Shown: positions 1-9,612, counted from the first letter of the stretch. The stretch is DNA of 64,000 nt from G963665925 sp963676345 (GCA_963676345.2 CAXXTS010000006.1:1-64000); one strand, 5' to 3'. Translations and numbers: made by a program. The notes: generated by a model from the letters alone, not told the origin.

Positions 1-2
1 TG

Positions 3-218
3 GACAGAATTTTGGAATTCAATGAACAACCCCTGCTCACCGGAAAGGGAAAGGTCAGCAGTTCGGCTATGAAAGAAAAGGTGAGGCAAATTTATCAATT
101 GTTTGATAACAAACGGAATGCTTATGAAGCCATCCAGGCAGATAACGAAGACCTAGAAGAATTAAAACAACTCGAAGAAAAAATTCAGACAAATGAGCAA
201 GGGCGTATCGATCAATGA
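3..218 (+). CDS. C-terminal part of a RhuM-like protein (5' end outside window)
   Basis: The frame is open from the left edge, so only the C-terminal 71 residues are present. The stretch ILEFNEQPLLTGKGKVS followed by a charged helical tail (LDNK/EDLEELKQLEEK type) resembles the C-terminal end of RhuM-family (virulence RhuM/DUF-type) accessory proteins, which carry a similar E/F-rich motif followed by GKGKVS. The catalytic or defining N-terminal part is not visible, so function cannot be assigned. The stop overlaps the start of the next gene by 4 bases (ATGA), suggesting a two-gene unit. Family assignment is from memory of the motif and is tentative. Confidence 0.45.
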   Translation, partial: DRILEFNEQPLLTGKGKVSSSAMKEKVRQIYQLFDNKRNAYEAIQADNEDLEELKQLEEKIQTNEQGRIDQ

Positions 219-820
219 AGCGTTACCAATCCCGTCATTCCAATGAAGTACACCAACTTATTGTAACCCCGTCAAAGCATTTTTATGTTACACGCAAGGG
301 GATCTTGAAATATCAAAAGAAACCTTTTGATATAAAACTTGGGGATTATAAAAATCAGAAGAAAACACATATCATCCATTACCTGATCAGAGATCATTTC
401 AGCGGACTGGTTTACTGGGAGATATGCACGAATGACACAATAATCCCAATTCACGAATTTCTGTTCAAGGCCTGGCGTAAAAAAGAAACCCAATCGTTTT
501 ATGGGATGCCTTTTCATATGACTATTCCTAAAAATGCCCATCAATTTTTCCCTGGATTAGTGAATTTTATCGAGATGTTGGGCATCAACTACGTAAAAGT
601 CACAAGCGGCTTTCAAGGTGGAGTTAGAGACATTAGGACAATAGAAGAAGAGTTGAGATGTGCAGGATTGTTTTTGGGAAATCCGACACAATTTCAGACT
701 GATTTGCCTCTTGATCTGGTTCTGGAAAAAACGCATGAAATTTGTACCCGACTATCTGATAATTTTTATAAAAAACCGTCAAAAAAAGATGTTTGGTTAT
801 CAGGTTTTGGCCCTGACTAG
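215..820 (+). CDS. Unknown protein, possibly integrase-core-like
   Basis: A 201-residue protein that begins inside the stop of the preceding gene. The middle section (THIIHYLIRDHFSGLVYWEI, about residues 50-70) has the shape of the first strand pair of an RNase-H-like integrase core, where D in IRDHFSG would be the first acidic residue. A second region near residue 125 (INYVKVTSGFQGGVRD) fits the second strand, where an Asp-Asn pair is usual but is replaced by SGF. A third catalytic Glu is not obvious. It may be a degenerate transposase or a protein that only shares the fold. Lys-rich and moderately AT-rich. No confident function. Confidence 0.45.
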   Translation: MKRYQSRHSNEVHQLIVTPSKHFYVTRKGILKYQKKPFDIKLGDYKNQKKTHIIHYLIRDHFSGLVYWEICTNDTIIPIHEFLFKAWRKKETQSFYGMPFHMTIPKNAHQFFPGLVNFIEMLGINYVKVTSGFQGGVRDIRTIEEELRCAGLFLGNPTQFQTDLPLDLVLEKTHEICTRLSDNFYKKPSKKDVWLSGFGPD

Positions 821-894
821 GAAATATACATTCCACATTCGGCGGATTTATTCAAAGATACATACAATAAGGTTATAGAATCTGAACTGAGAGG

Positions 895-1106
895 ATGAAA
901 GTCTTTGAAGACTATCTGATCAAACATAAATCCAATAAAAAAATCCTGACGGATAAACCGCAGATTTTTACGTTCGGTCCCTAATAAAATGACAAAACTT
1001 GAAATAGATTCATCGGCAAGACTTATTTATGAAGCAGTACAGCAGCTTGGCTGGGATACTGATGTATCATCTATAATTGAAAGAGTAAAAAGGTTAGACT
1101 ACCTCC
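895..1106 (+). pseudogene. Short ORF and truncated N-terminus of an unknown protein
   Basis: A 29-codon ORF (895-984, MKVFEDYLIKHK start) is followed four bases later by a second ATG at 989. The second frame reads MTKLEIDSSARLIYEAV and continues with convincing helical coding sequence to about 1,095. There the frame enters an unrelated GC-rich block, so only the first 36 or so residues survive. I do not recognise the family. The tight spacing with the two upstream ORFs suggests that all four belonged to one accessory operon. Confidence 0.35.
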
Positions 1107-1353
1107 GCCTCTCTGGAACATCCGGCCAACGAACTTGGACGGGTCAGCATGAGCTTAGGCGTGGCCTGCCGCAAGTCAAATGATTCCGGTTCGACAGCGG
1201 CCGAACTGGTGGAGCGGGCCGACCGAGCTTTGTATGAAAGCAAGAACCTGGGTCGAGACCGGGTCTCCCCTGCGGCCGATTAACCCGGCTGCTTTTTGAG
1301 ATACGAGCGCCGGAAAGGTCAAACCGAATTATTTTGGTGTGAAGACTACCTCC
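1096..1353 (+). repeat. 11-bp direct repeat flanking a foreign block
   Basis: The sequence AGACTACCTCC occurs at 1096-1106 and again at 1343-1353. The 236 bases between the copies contain the diguanylate cyclase remnant. The repeat could be the footprint of an insertion or of recombination between short homologies, or chance. Confidence 0.45.
1098..1283 (+). pseudogene. C-terminal scrap of a GGDEF-domain (diguanylate cyclase) gene
   Basis: Read in the frame that ends with TAA at 1281-1283, this block encodes about 61 residues with the end of a GGDEF domain: ELGRVSMSLGVA (the usual strand after the active site) and AELVERADRALYESKNLGRD (the usual last helix, ADRALYxAKxxGR). The GGDEF active-site motif and everything upstream are missing. 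There is no start or ribosome site. Base composition is clearly richer in G+C than the flanking ORFs, so this is a transplanted remnant. Confidence 0.7.
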
Positions 1354-1738
1354 AAACAAAGGACCCTTTTTCAAATGGAAGACGACCATCGACAGCAATT
1401 CTCGGCGAAGGTCAGAAGCAAACGCACGGAAGGATGTCACCTATGTATCACGTTTGGCATCAGGTGCATCTGTTAATGCAGTTGAGGTCTACAGGAAGTA
1501 TATTACTAAAAGATCCAGGGGCAAACGCCAAAAGCATATACCCGGCCGGAGCCAGGCAAGGGGGGATTCCATTAAATCTCCATCGGTCGTCCTGACCGAT
1601 TCCGAAGCGGACGGTCTGGTTCTCCTCTGTCCTGACCGTACCAGCCCGTACGCCATTCCACCCCCCTCGCCTAACTCCGGCCTGGCCCTCTTGGATGACC
1701 AGCGCCCCACTCAAATTGTCACAAGTGGCAGCGTTTCC
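1284..1738. other. Mosaic stretch without a supportable gene
   Basis: Several short overlapping ORFs exist on both strands but none has a ribosome site, a recognisable domain or consistent codon use. A strongly GC-rich segment (about 1545-1735) abuts the 3' end of the transposase gene. The composition changes at least twice, which fits accumulated gene debris next to an insertion sequence. Confidence 0.5.
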
Positions 1739-3046
1739 CTATGGCGCTCGAACCAAAGGCGGACGAAAAACGTAATTCACAAGATGATAAAAATCCCTGA
1801 ACAATATGAGCCGAAAAGCGTATCTCAATTGATTCCAAAATTCTTTGCGGGAAGAAAATCTTGAACGGCAGCGCTGGTATGGGCCATCGCCAAGATCCAG
1901 AACTTGATGGATGAAAAAGGCAAGCAGGTTCAACACAAAAAAATTCATCGAAAGGTATTGGTTGCCATGCCCATAGTTGTGTTCGATATGGTAGCCTTGG
2001 TTTTTCAAGGTGTTAAAGGTTTCATTTTCAATCTTCCACCGGGCACGGCCTCCTTTAACCAATTTCGTCACATTGTTTCCGGATATGGGAAGATCCGTTA
2101 CCCAACTGTTGTGATAGGTGGTCTTTCCATTTTTATTGATGAGCCAGTATTGGAAAAAGTTAATCTGATCGGCTCCCTGGGTACCGTTGAGGGGGATGTC
2201 GTTGATCCACTGATACTTATGGCCTCTCCCTTTTCCATCGGTTCGTTCTATATTTTCGGCCTCGCCCATAGCAACGATTTCATCTACCCACTCAAACAAA
2301 ATTTTATGATCCGAAGCCTTGGCTACAAGGATATATGACATGTCGTTTTCTTTAAGTGCGTTGATAAATGGCTGTTTTGAGTAGAGACCATCACCGGCGA
2401 TAATGATAGGCAGCTTGGGATGCGATTCCCTGATCTTTTTGACCATTCTTTTTCCGGCATTTACTTCGCAATCCTGTTTTTCATTGCCATCCTCGTTCTG
2501 GATCGCTTCCGGGAAAAGCGGGAGAACCTGTCGAAGATCTGGATGAACAATGACCGCCTGAAGTATTTGGTGGTGGTATCGAACCGGTCCTTTACGGGGT
2601 TTGGTTTTCAAACAGTGTGGGCAATGTAGTTTTTCGGAAGTAAAGTATTCGGAGCCATCAATAGGCATAAGGTACTTCTGGTCTATAAACTGGTATTGCT
2701 CAAGTTGGCGTCCGCGTTGAAGGCGATTTAATATCGCAGGAAAAACATCGGCAAAGGCGTTTGTGGGAACAGTATCAAGAACCTCCCGCATCTGTGTATC
2801 CTTGGGGATTGAGGCGACGCCAAAAAGGTTGGAAAGATTGCTTTGGTTCCCGGCCTCCTGCATTCTTTGTTGAAAGGATAGAATGGAAGGATCTTGAAAA
2901 AACATCATGGCAAAACTGCTCATTATCACATCGTGCAGAGTGTGACGCACCTTCCCTGGCTGACGGCAATCCTGAATTCCCTGGAAGGACTCGAAAAGGT
3001 AATTTGTTAAAGCGGTGAAACTCAGATGTTTTTTAATATGCACCAA
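1739..3046 (-). mobile_element. ISNCY-type (IS4-like DDE) transposase, apparently intact
   Basis: A 435-residue transposase. The DDE triad is visible: Asp130 in LMPIDGSEYF, Asp219 in IIIAGDGLYSKQPF, and a Glu near residue 340 in the helix ARWKIENETFNTLKNQ, the YREK-like signature of IS4-related transposases. A CxxC pair at 142-145 (HCPHC) sits in the insertion after the first Asp, as in the ISNCY group. The start is TTG at 3046 or GTG at 3043 behind a GGAA-type ribosome site. The protein seems full length. I looked for terminal inverted repeats in the 40 bases outside each end and found none I could support, so the element borders are undefined. Confidence 0.8.
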
Positions 3047-3623
3047 TACTTCCTATGCCGATCAACGTTAACTTGTTGAAATATATACAGGAAGTTAGTG
3101 AAAAAGTCTAGTTTAAATATTCCTTATAATATCAAGTATTTAGTTTTTTGTGCCACGAAAAATAAATTTTGAATCAGCCTTAATTGGTTTCAATTATTGG
3201 ATATCTTTTTTCACCGAGAATTACTGGACCATCGACTTTCCCTGTAACTCCAGAGCATTTCCAAAACTAAAGCTCGCCTTCTGAATTGTGAGTGGCCTGA
3301 GCACTGGAGAAAGAAGTGACGTCCTTTATTGACAGGCCTATCGACGACACATGATACCATTATTGCTGACATAGGTATTTCTCATGATGAGTCAGCTAAA
3401 CCAAGTATAAAGTTTTCCTTGAAATTTTGAACAAAATTAGCCTATTGTTCAATTATGCTTATGTCCATATTTTTAATATTCGTAAACCTTTACCACCCTT
3501 GTATCATTCAAGTTTTCAAACATTGCGGTTGGACAACAGGAGCAGCTTTTGCAATAAATAATATTCATCAAAATATATTAAGATAATTCAACCTGTACAC
3601 TATTGGGATTGCTACGGTGACAT
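3047..3623. other. Gene-free AT-rich stretch
   Basis: No ORF with a ribosome site or recognisable product. The region separates the transposase from the Roco gene. I see no clear promoter, terminator or repeat apart from a general rise in A+T toward the Roco gene. Confidence 0.5.
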
Positions 3624-5912
3624 ATGAAAGTTACTGAACTAATCGATGAAGCAATGTCGCAAAGGAAAGAGCATCTTAACCTTTCAAATTCAAATTTGAT
3701 GGAATTCCCCAACATGCTATTTCAACTCGATAACTTGACAACACTTGATTTAAGCAATAATCATATATCGAACATACCAGACGCTATCAGTAGGCTTATC
3801 AATTTAACCCAACTTGATTTAAGCAACAATCAAATTTCTACGTTACCCCCAACGCTGTCAAATCTCGTTCATTTGGAAAGATTATATTTGAACAACAATT
3901 CCATTTCTGAACTACCAATTTCTTTGACAAACCTTTACAATTTAACCTCTCTCAATTTGAGCAATAATCAGATTTGCGCTTTGCCAAAAGATATAAAAAA
4001 TTTAGAAAATTTAGCGGCACTTTTCCTTAAAAACAATCCGATTCAACAACTTTCTAAAATAGTTAGCAGTTTTAAAAAATTAATACATCTCGACTTGAGA
4101 GGTACAAAAATTACTCAAATACCTATGGCTATTGCCGAACATTTTTCGTATGATTTTTCGTTAGCCGAACATGTCTTAGGTAACGGCCTTTTTGTTTCTG
4201 ACGTACCATTAAAACTTCCACCAATAGAGATTATTAATAATGGAATAGTCGCGCTAAAAGACTATTATTTTTCAATAAAAAAGGAAAAAAAAGTATTAAA
4301 CGAAGTTAAAATTCTCATAGTGGGTGAGGGGGCGGCAGGGAAAACATCTCTTTTAAATCTTTTTCAAGGAAAACCTTTTGATAGAGCTGAGAAGCAGACT
4401 CAAGGCATAAACATTGCTCATAATGATATTGAAACTGATGATGGTATCGTTAAAACACATTATTGGGATTTTGGAGGTCAAGAGATCATGCACGCCACTC
4501 ATCAGTTTTTTTTGTCCAAAAGAAGCCTTTATATTTTAGTAATAGATAAGCGTCGTGAGGAAAAAAGTGAGTATTGGTTGAAATTAATAGAAAGTTTTGG
4601 TGGGGACTCACCGATCATCGTTGTATTAAATAAAATGGATGAGAACCCATCGTTTAACGTGAACAAAACCCAGCTATCTGAGAAATATAAAAATATAAAG
4701 GGATTTTTTCATGTATCATGTAAAACACAGAGTGGAATTGAAGATTTAAAGATAAAAGTGGCAGAACTATTAGGTCAAACCCCTCTTTTTGGAACTGTCT
4801 GGGCTACAAAATGGTTTAAAATTAAAGCACTCCTTGAGGCTGAAATAAAGCCATTCATTCCATATGAGGAATATAAAAATATTTGTAAAAATTTAGAATT
4901 GAATGATGACTCCACACAGCAGACATTGATTCGTTTCCTAAATGATTTGGGATCAATAATTCATTTTAATGATCCAATGCTTGAACATACCCATGTGCTC
5001 AAACCTAGATGGATAACTGAGGCGGTATATCGGATAATTAATTCGGATATTTTGGCCATAAATAAAGGTTTACTTCACCGAGAAGATTTAAAGGAAATTC
5101 TTAAAAAAAAATATATAGATGATTTTGATTATCCGCTTGATAAGCACGATTATATTATAAATTTAATGAAAAAGTTTGAAATCTGTTATCCATGCGGCTC
5201 AAACGATGTTTTATTACCTTCGCTTTTGGATGTGGAAACACCAAAATTTGAATTCAATAAACGCGATTCGATTAATTTCATCGTTGAGTATGATTTTCTA
5301 CCGAAATCGACTTTTTTGCGCTTCATGGTACAGATGAACAACAATATTGAAACTCAATGGAGAACTGGATTCATTCTGAATGACAAACGTTCAGGATCCA
5401 AGGCACTAATTACAGTGGATTCAGAGCAAAAAAAGATCTATTTCACAGTAAATGGCAAAAACAGAAAGGATTATTTCGCCTTCCTCCTTTTTACTCTTCG
5501 TCAGATAAACAAATCTTTTGAGAAATTAAAATCCTATGAATTAATACCAATGCCTGATAATCCATTGATAACAATAGGTTATGAAGATTTGTTGTTTCAG
5601 TTGGAAGAGGGTCAAAATTTTTGTTTTCCACCAAATGCTAGAAAGAAATATCCAATTAAAGAACTTCTCGGCATCGTTACATATGTTGATGAGCCATTAG
5701 AGACTATTATAAACTTACTTAATGAAATAGACGACAACATAGTTAGAGATGATCCAGATTCACTGTATGAAGGCATCGATCGTACTATTATGTTAAAACC
5801 CAACATTTGTGGTATTGGGATTGATTTTAACGCGGTTCTTAAAATTATTGGGAAAAAAGATTTTAAAAAGAAGCTTCAAGCCATAGCAAAGACCTTTGCC
5901 ACTAAAAAATAG
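3624..5912 (+). CDS. Roco protein: leucine-rich repeats, Roc GTPase, COR domain
   Basis: A 762-residue protein. Residues about 15-165 hold seven leucine-rich repeats of 23 residues (LxxLDLSNNxIxxLP pattern). A Roc (Ras of complex proteins) GTPase domain follows: P-loop GEGAAGKTS near residue 232, switch motif WDFGGQE near 280, and NKMD near 335. The COR dimerisation domain fills about 390-590 (start around LFGTVWATKWFKIK; HVLKPRWITEAVYRI is typical of COR). The C-terminal 170 residues are of unknown type and end in a helical tail. Bacterial Roco proteins are GTP-dependent dimer switches, and most have no known cellular role. The gene is much richer in A+T than its neighbours and stands alone between gene-poor gaps, which suggests transfer. 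No ribosome site better than GTGA is visible. Confidence 0.9.
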   Translation: MKVTELIDEAMSQRKEHLNLSNSNLMEFPNMLFQLDNLTTLDLSNNHISNIPDAISRLINLTQLDLSNNQISTLPPTLSNLVHLERLYLNNNSISELPISLTNLYNLTSLNLSNNQICALPKDIKNLENLAALFLKNNPIQQLSKIVSSFKKLIHLDLRGTKITQIPMAIAEHFSYDFSLAEHVLGNGLFVSDVPLKLPPIEIINNGIVALKDYYFSIKKEKKVLNEVKILIVGEGAAGKTSLLNLFQGKPFDRAEKQTQGINIAHNDIETDDGIVKTHYWDFGGQEIMHATHQFFLSKRSLYILVIDKRREEKSEYWLKLIESFGGDSPIIVVLNKMDENPSFNVNKTQLSEKYKNIKGFFHVSCKTQSGIEDLKIKVAELLGQTPLFGTVWATKWFKIKALLEAEIKPFIPYEEYKNICKNLELNDDSTQQTLIRFLNDLGSIIHFNDPMLEHTHVLKPRWITEAVYRIINSDILAINKGLLHREDLKEILKKKYIDDFDYPLDKHDYIINLMKKFEICYPCGSNDVLLPSLLDVETPKFEFNKRDSINFIVEYDFLPKSTFLRFMVQMNNNIETQWRTGFILNDKRSGSKALITVDSEQKKIYFTVNGKNRKDYFAFLLFTLRQINKSFEKLKSYELIPMPDNPLITIGYEDLLFQLEEGQNFCFPPNARKKYPIKELLGIVTYVDEPLETIINLLNEIDDNIVRDDPDSLYEGIDRTIMLKPNICGIGIDFNAVLKIIGKKDFKKKLQAIAKTFATKK

Positions 5913-6298
5913 CGGTCCTGCATCTATAGGAAATTCTAATAAAAAACGGATGATTTCCTTCTTGTGAAATTTATAAGGGTGCAAATTGTCGAAGATATCG
6001 TCTAATCTGTTGATAGTCTTAGAAGAGGAACTTTTTTAGAAAAAGAGAACCCCACATTATGTCTATTTTTGAACTCCTTTAGCCCTGCTAATAGGGGCGT
6101 TGCTTAGTTCTTCCAGTCCTGCGTAGGAGTTTGATCAGTTCCATGATGAAAGATACCATTATTGTTCACACTAAATTTACTTATTCTGTTAAGGGCCTTC
6201 ACCAGTATCAAAACGCTGGGGGCTTGAGGTGAAAAACTGTAATATGGAGAATACATATTGTTTCCCAGTCATCCGCCAACAAGATGAGATACTCAACC
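5913..6298. other. Gene-free stretch between Roco gene and porin operon
   Basis: No supportable gene. Short ORFs here are antisense to or overlap the 3' end of the minus-strand porin gene. No strong terminator was found. Confidence 0.45.
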
Positions 6299-7681
6299 TC
6301 AAAAATCATACCGCAATTCCCAATAAACCCTGTCTGTATCCCCATTTTCCGACAGTTGATCATCGCCAGCCTGAAACAACAGCACTCCAGCGGTTGCACT
6401 CCAGTTGTCCATAATATCATATTTTGCAGTGAAGCGTTGGGTGGCCCCATACTGGCCATGGTCGCCGCTGAGAAGGAAAAGGGCTGTTAGTTCAAGCCTT
6501 TCATGGAAGCAGTCACGGGTTATTCTGAGGGCAATTTCGTTTTCTGTTTCTTTGGGATTTTCAGGAGAGTTGTCCAGCACAGCATCATGATTATGGAGAT
6601 ATCTTCGGGCATAGTCCAGACTGATGGTTGTGTCGGCTATGCCGCTGTATTCAATGCCTATCAAACAATCAGTACGGGCATAGTCCCTGTCTGAGGTCAT
6701 GAAGCGAATTCCCCTGAAATGTGCCAGTTCAGCGATATAGAGCATATTCCCTCTGGCGTAACTTGCGCTTGCCCCTGCCATGGTGATTTTTTCATGCTCA
6801 ATGGTCACGGGATCAATGGAGGTATAGGTTCCCTTATCATTATAGAAATGCGCGCCATAAAATGAGATATCCAGACCCTTGAAGCTTCTGGAGAGTTCCA
6901 TTCCTATTTCGCAGTTCTCAAGCGTATTGTACGGCTTGTTTTCAATGGGAGCTGTGGCTTTGGCAGGGTAGAAATAATGACCATACACCGGGTTCTCATT
7001 ATAGCGGTGTTCCAGTATGCTCAAAAAATCAAGACTCCAGGCTCCCGTGAAAACACTCAGCTTGATCATGGTCAGCGGCAGGCGGATGTTTTCAATGTCA
7101 GTAATGCCCATATCCCTGTTATCAAGCGGATTCAGCACATCGGTTACGCGGAGGTTGTCAGAACGGCCCCAAACAACGATTTGTCTACCGATTTTAAGGT
7201 CGATATAGTCGGTCAGGCTGCCCTGAAAATACAGTTCCCGAAGCTCCAGTTCTTCTTCATAGCTGTCCAGTACCTCTGGGGTAAAGCTGTCTCGTCCTTC
7301 TATGGCATAGGCAAAATCGTAGAAGCCCCGCACTCCGCAAAAAAACTTCCAGCCGGCCAGTTGATAATCGACTTCCAGCATGGTTTCGAGACGAAGCGAT
7401 GACAATCCCTGCCAGTCGCTTTTATCCGGCTCCGGGCGGAAACGGGTTGTATTGCCTGCTGCAAACAGCTTTACATATCCGCTGAAATAGTCCGTCAGCG
7501 GGCTGGACGATGCAGAACTCTCTTCTAAAACAAAGGTTTCCTCAAAATCGTTCAGCAAATCCTCAAGCTCCTCTGTTTCTGCCGCAAAAGCGGCAATACC
7601 GGAGCAATAGACTAAGGCAAAAACAGCAAATGCTCTCTTACAGGCCTTTTTCAAGTTGACGGGTTGTAAACAGTTCATCAT
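6299..7681 (-). CDS. DUF1302-type outer-membrane beta-barrel protein
   Basis: A 460-residue secreted protein. A basic N-terminus and hydrophobic stretch (VFALVYCSGIAAFAAE) give a signal peptide cut after AFA. The rest is rich in alternating hydrophobic and aromatic strands, ends in YWELRYDF with the terminal Phe typical of outer-membrane barrels, and contains GRQIVVWGRSDNLRVTDVLNP, the signature seen in DUF1302-like porins. The start lies inside the end of the upstream gene (44-base overlap) with GGAG 8 bases before ATG. It is last in a minus-strand operon with a LolA-like protein and an MMPL exporter, so it is probably the outer-membrane partner of that export system. It makes no sense in a monoderm host. 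Confidence 0.8.
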   Translation of the reverse strand: MMNCLQPVNLKKACKRAFAVFALVYCSGIAAFAAETEELEDLLNDFEETFVLEESSASSSPLTDYFSGYVKLFAAGNTTRFRPEPDKSDWQGLSSLRLETMLEVDYQLAGWKFFCGVRGFYDFAYAIEGRDSFTPEVLDSYEEELELRELYFQGSLTDYIDLKIGRQIVVWGRSDNLRVTDVLNPLDNRDMGITDIENIRLPLTMIKLSVFTGAWSLDFLSILEHRYNENPVYGHYFYPAKATAPIENKPYNTLENCEIGMELSRSFKGLDISFYGAHFYNDKGTYTSIDPVTIEHEKITMAGASASYARGNMLYIAELAHFRGIRFMTSDRDYARTDCLIGIEYSGIADTTISLDYARRYLHNHDAVLDNSPENPKETENEIALRITRDCFHERLELTALFLLSGDHGQYGATQRFTAKYDIMDNWSATAGVLLFQAGDDQLSENGDTDRVYWELRYDF

Positions 7682-8474
7682 TGACCGACTCCAGGTTAAA
7701 GCGGATATTGTTCATGAACAGTATGGTTCGATGGAGAACGGACTTGCCTCTTTTGGTAGTCATATGGATTTCTTTTTCCGTCCATATGCCGTCTATTTTT
7801 TCCAGTTTTTTCACATCGTAGTATTTTGTTTTTCCGCCCTCCTCCAGGTAGTTGATGGACCTTATGACCACAAAATTATCCTCGCGAACAAAATTGATTG
7901 ATTTTGTATAGCCGGTCTCATCAATGACATCCTGGCTGACCGGTACAGAAATAATAACCCAGCACTTCTTGCCATTGATCTCGATCTCTGATTTTTTTGG
8001 ATGAAAGGAATAGCTGTAATCGCTAAGCCGCCTGTCAGTGAGATCTGCATAACTGAAATCCGATCCCACAAAACTGCCGGTTTTATCACCCGTGGCAATC
8101 CGTTTTACCTTTCTGAGCGCCGGCAGGTAGAGCCACTGATCATCGTCTTTCCCCGGTGCATCATAATCATAGGTGAGAAATCCGGTTTCTTTTACGTCTG
8201 CAGGTGAGAGAAACATCATCATGCTGTACCTGTCCTCTCCCTTGTCAATGCCATAGGAGATCAGTTTCCGGGTTCGTTTTGATCCGTTTTTATCAATGAG
8301 GATCATCTGGAGATCTGAAATGGACCGATCACCATCGTCCCGTGCATCCACTTTTTCCATGATCTGCCTGGCATCCGGTGTTCCGGCTAAAGCGCCTGTC
8401 CCGGGTAGGAGGAAAAAAAGAGACAGGATGATTGCCGGTAGAAAGCAGTGTCCATTATTGATATAAAGTTTCAT
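7638..8474 (-). CDS. LolA-like outer-membrane lipoprotein-sorting protein
   Basis: A 278-residue periplasmic protein with a signal peptide (LPAIILSLFFLLPGTGALAG). The mature part begins DARQIMEKVDARDDGDRSISDLQMILIDKNG and includes DDQWLYLPALRKVKRI and GSFVGSDFSYADL, hallmarks of the outer membrane lipoprotein-sorting family that often accompanies MMPL exporters. This family shares the LolA/LppX fold that binds acylated molecules in a half-barrel. Its ATG overlaps the stop of the exporter gene (ATGA) and has an AGGAGG-like site (GGAGGAACATC), so the two are translationally coupled. The actual cargo is unknown. Confidence 0.8.
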   Translation of the reverse strand: MKLYINNGHCFLPAIILSLFFLLPGTGALAGTPDARQIMEKVDARDDGDRSISDLQMILIDKNGSKRTRKLISYGIDKGEDRYSMMMFLSPADVKETGFLTYDYDAPGKDDDQWLYLPALRKVKRIATGDKTGSFVGSDFSYADLTDRRLSDYSYSFHPKKSEIEINGKKCWVIISVPVSQDVIDETGYTKSINFVREDNFVVIRSINYLEEGGKTKYYDVKKLEKIDGIWTEKEIHMTTKRGKSVLHRTILFMNNIRFNLESVNDELFTTRQLEKGL

Positions 8475-9607
8475 GATGTTCCTCCGTTTATCTGTCTTCT
8501 CATCTTTTTTGAATGTCTTGAATACACCACACTAAGCAAGGCCGGGAGCAGGAAGAAGTCCGCAGCAAGGGCAAAAATAATCGCTGTCCCGGTAATGATG
8601 CCAAAGCGGACATTGTTGCTCAGACTGCCGATCATATAGATATAAAATCCTCCGCAGAGTACCAGGCTGGTAATAAACAGCGCTCTGCCTGTGGTCTGCA
8701 TGGTCTGGCGCACAGCCAACTCGGTATCAGCAGTCTGCTGATAGGAGCGTTGAAAATGATGTAGGAAATGGATGGTATCATCCACCACAATACCCAGAAC
8801 TAGGCTGCCGACCAGGACACTGGAGAGATCAACAGGGATGGATAAAATCCCAATCAACCCCATGACCATGATGATCGGGCCGACATTGGCAACCATGCTC
8901 AAAAGCCCGATACGGATGCGCCCGGCCAGGATGATCATCAAGATGGAAATAAGCACCAGTGCTATACCATAGCTCTCGGTCATGCTGGTGAGTGCATTGG
9001 TGACGATGGTGACAAAAAGTTTTATTTTTCCGGTGATGACGATGTCTGCATCCGGGAAACGCTCTTTTAAAAGCTGCTCGACCTGATTAATATAATCAAA
9101 ATAAAGAACCGAATCCTCAAACGGGGCCATGATGGACAGGCGGGCGGTTTGATAATTTCTGTCGGTGAAGTCCTCCAGATCGTCACTGCCGCTGGATTCA
9201 AATAAAATAAGTTCCTGGGCAATAAGCTGTCGGCTTTGGGGAACCGTATACGCGCTCTGAAGGTCATTGTGCAGGGCCCGGTTGGTTTCCTTGAGCACAT
9301 CGGGAAGCGCCCAGACTTTGCCGGCCCTGATCCCTTCAACCGTAAGGTTGCTGATGTCGGTTATTGTCTGATCAAGGCGGTTTTGAAAATCCGGATCATG
9401 CAGGCCGTTATCTTTGCCTGTGTTTATAACGGCTTCAAGCTTGACTGATCCGCCGTTAACCTTATCCAGCTTATCGGTGGCCATCCGGATTTCCGATTCA
9501 GCCGGAAACCAGGTGGAAATATTATGCGAAAAGCGTACATCAAGGGCACAGTACAAAGCCCCGATAAAAAGCAGCCCAAAACAAAGGGCAACCGGTATGG
9601 CATGCCG
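8471..9607 (-). pseudogene. MMPL/RND-family exporter, C-terminal half only
   Basis: The readable frame extends from the stop at 8471 to about 9607 and encodes roughly 379 residues, about half of a usual MMPL/RND exporter of 750-800. It begins inside a membrane helix (RHAIPVALCFGLLFIGALY), continues with the second periplasmic loop (FSHNISTWFPAESE), then the last cluster of helices with VDDTIHFLHHFQR, the conserved acidic helix that carries protons in this superfamily. A TTG at 9556 lacks a ribosome site and is not a natural start. The 5' half is missing because a different genome's sequence starts at about 9607. In its native genome this would pump lipids or hydrophobic compounds together with the LolA-like and porin proteins. 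Confidence 0.8.
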
Positions 9608-9612
9608 GGTAG
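9603..9612. other. Chimeric junction between two gene contexts
   Basis: The minus-strand MMPL reading frame and the plus-strand oppF reading frame meet here, each cut mid-gene. To the left the codons read RHAIPV on the minus strand; to the right they read VDDVSFAIERGKTLGI on the plus strand. The exact base cannot be fixed because a few bases fit both frames. Confidence 0.75.

Noticed and set aside
1904..2338. 144-codon plus-strand ORF
   Set aside because: Antisense to the transposase, which has a clear DDE signature on the minus strand.
1700..3110. Terminal inverted repeats of the transposase element
   Set aside because: I compared the bases outside both ends of the gene and found no matching inverted repeat or target duplication, so the element limits are left open.
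3351..6170. Shared 13-mer GATACCATTATTG at about 3354 and 6151, either side of the Roco gene
   Set aside because: Too short and not extended by flanking identity; probably chance in AT-rich DNA and not a convincing attachment site.
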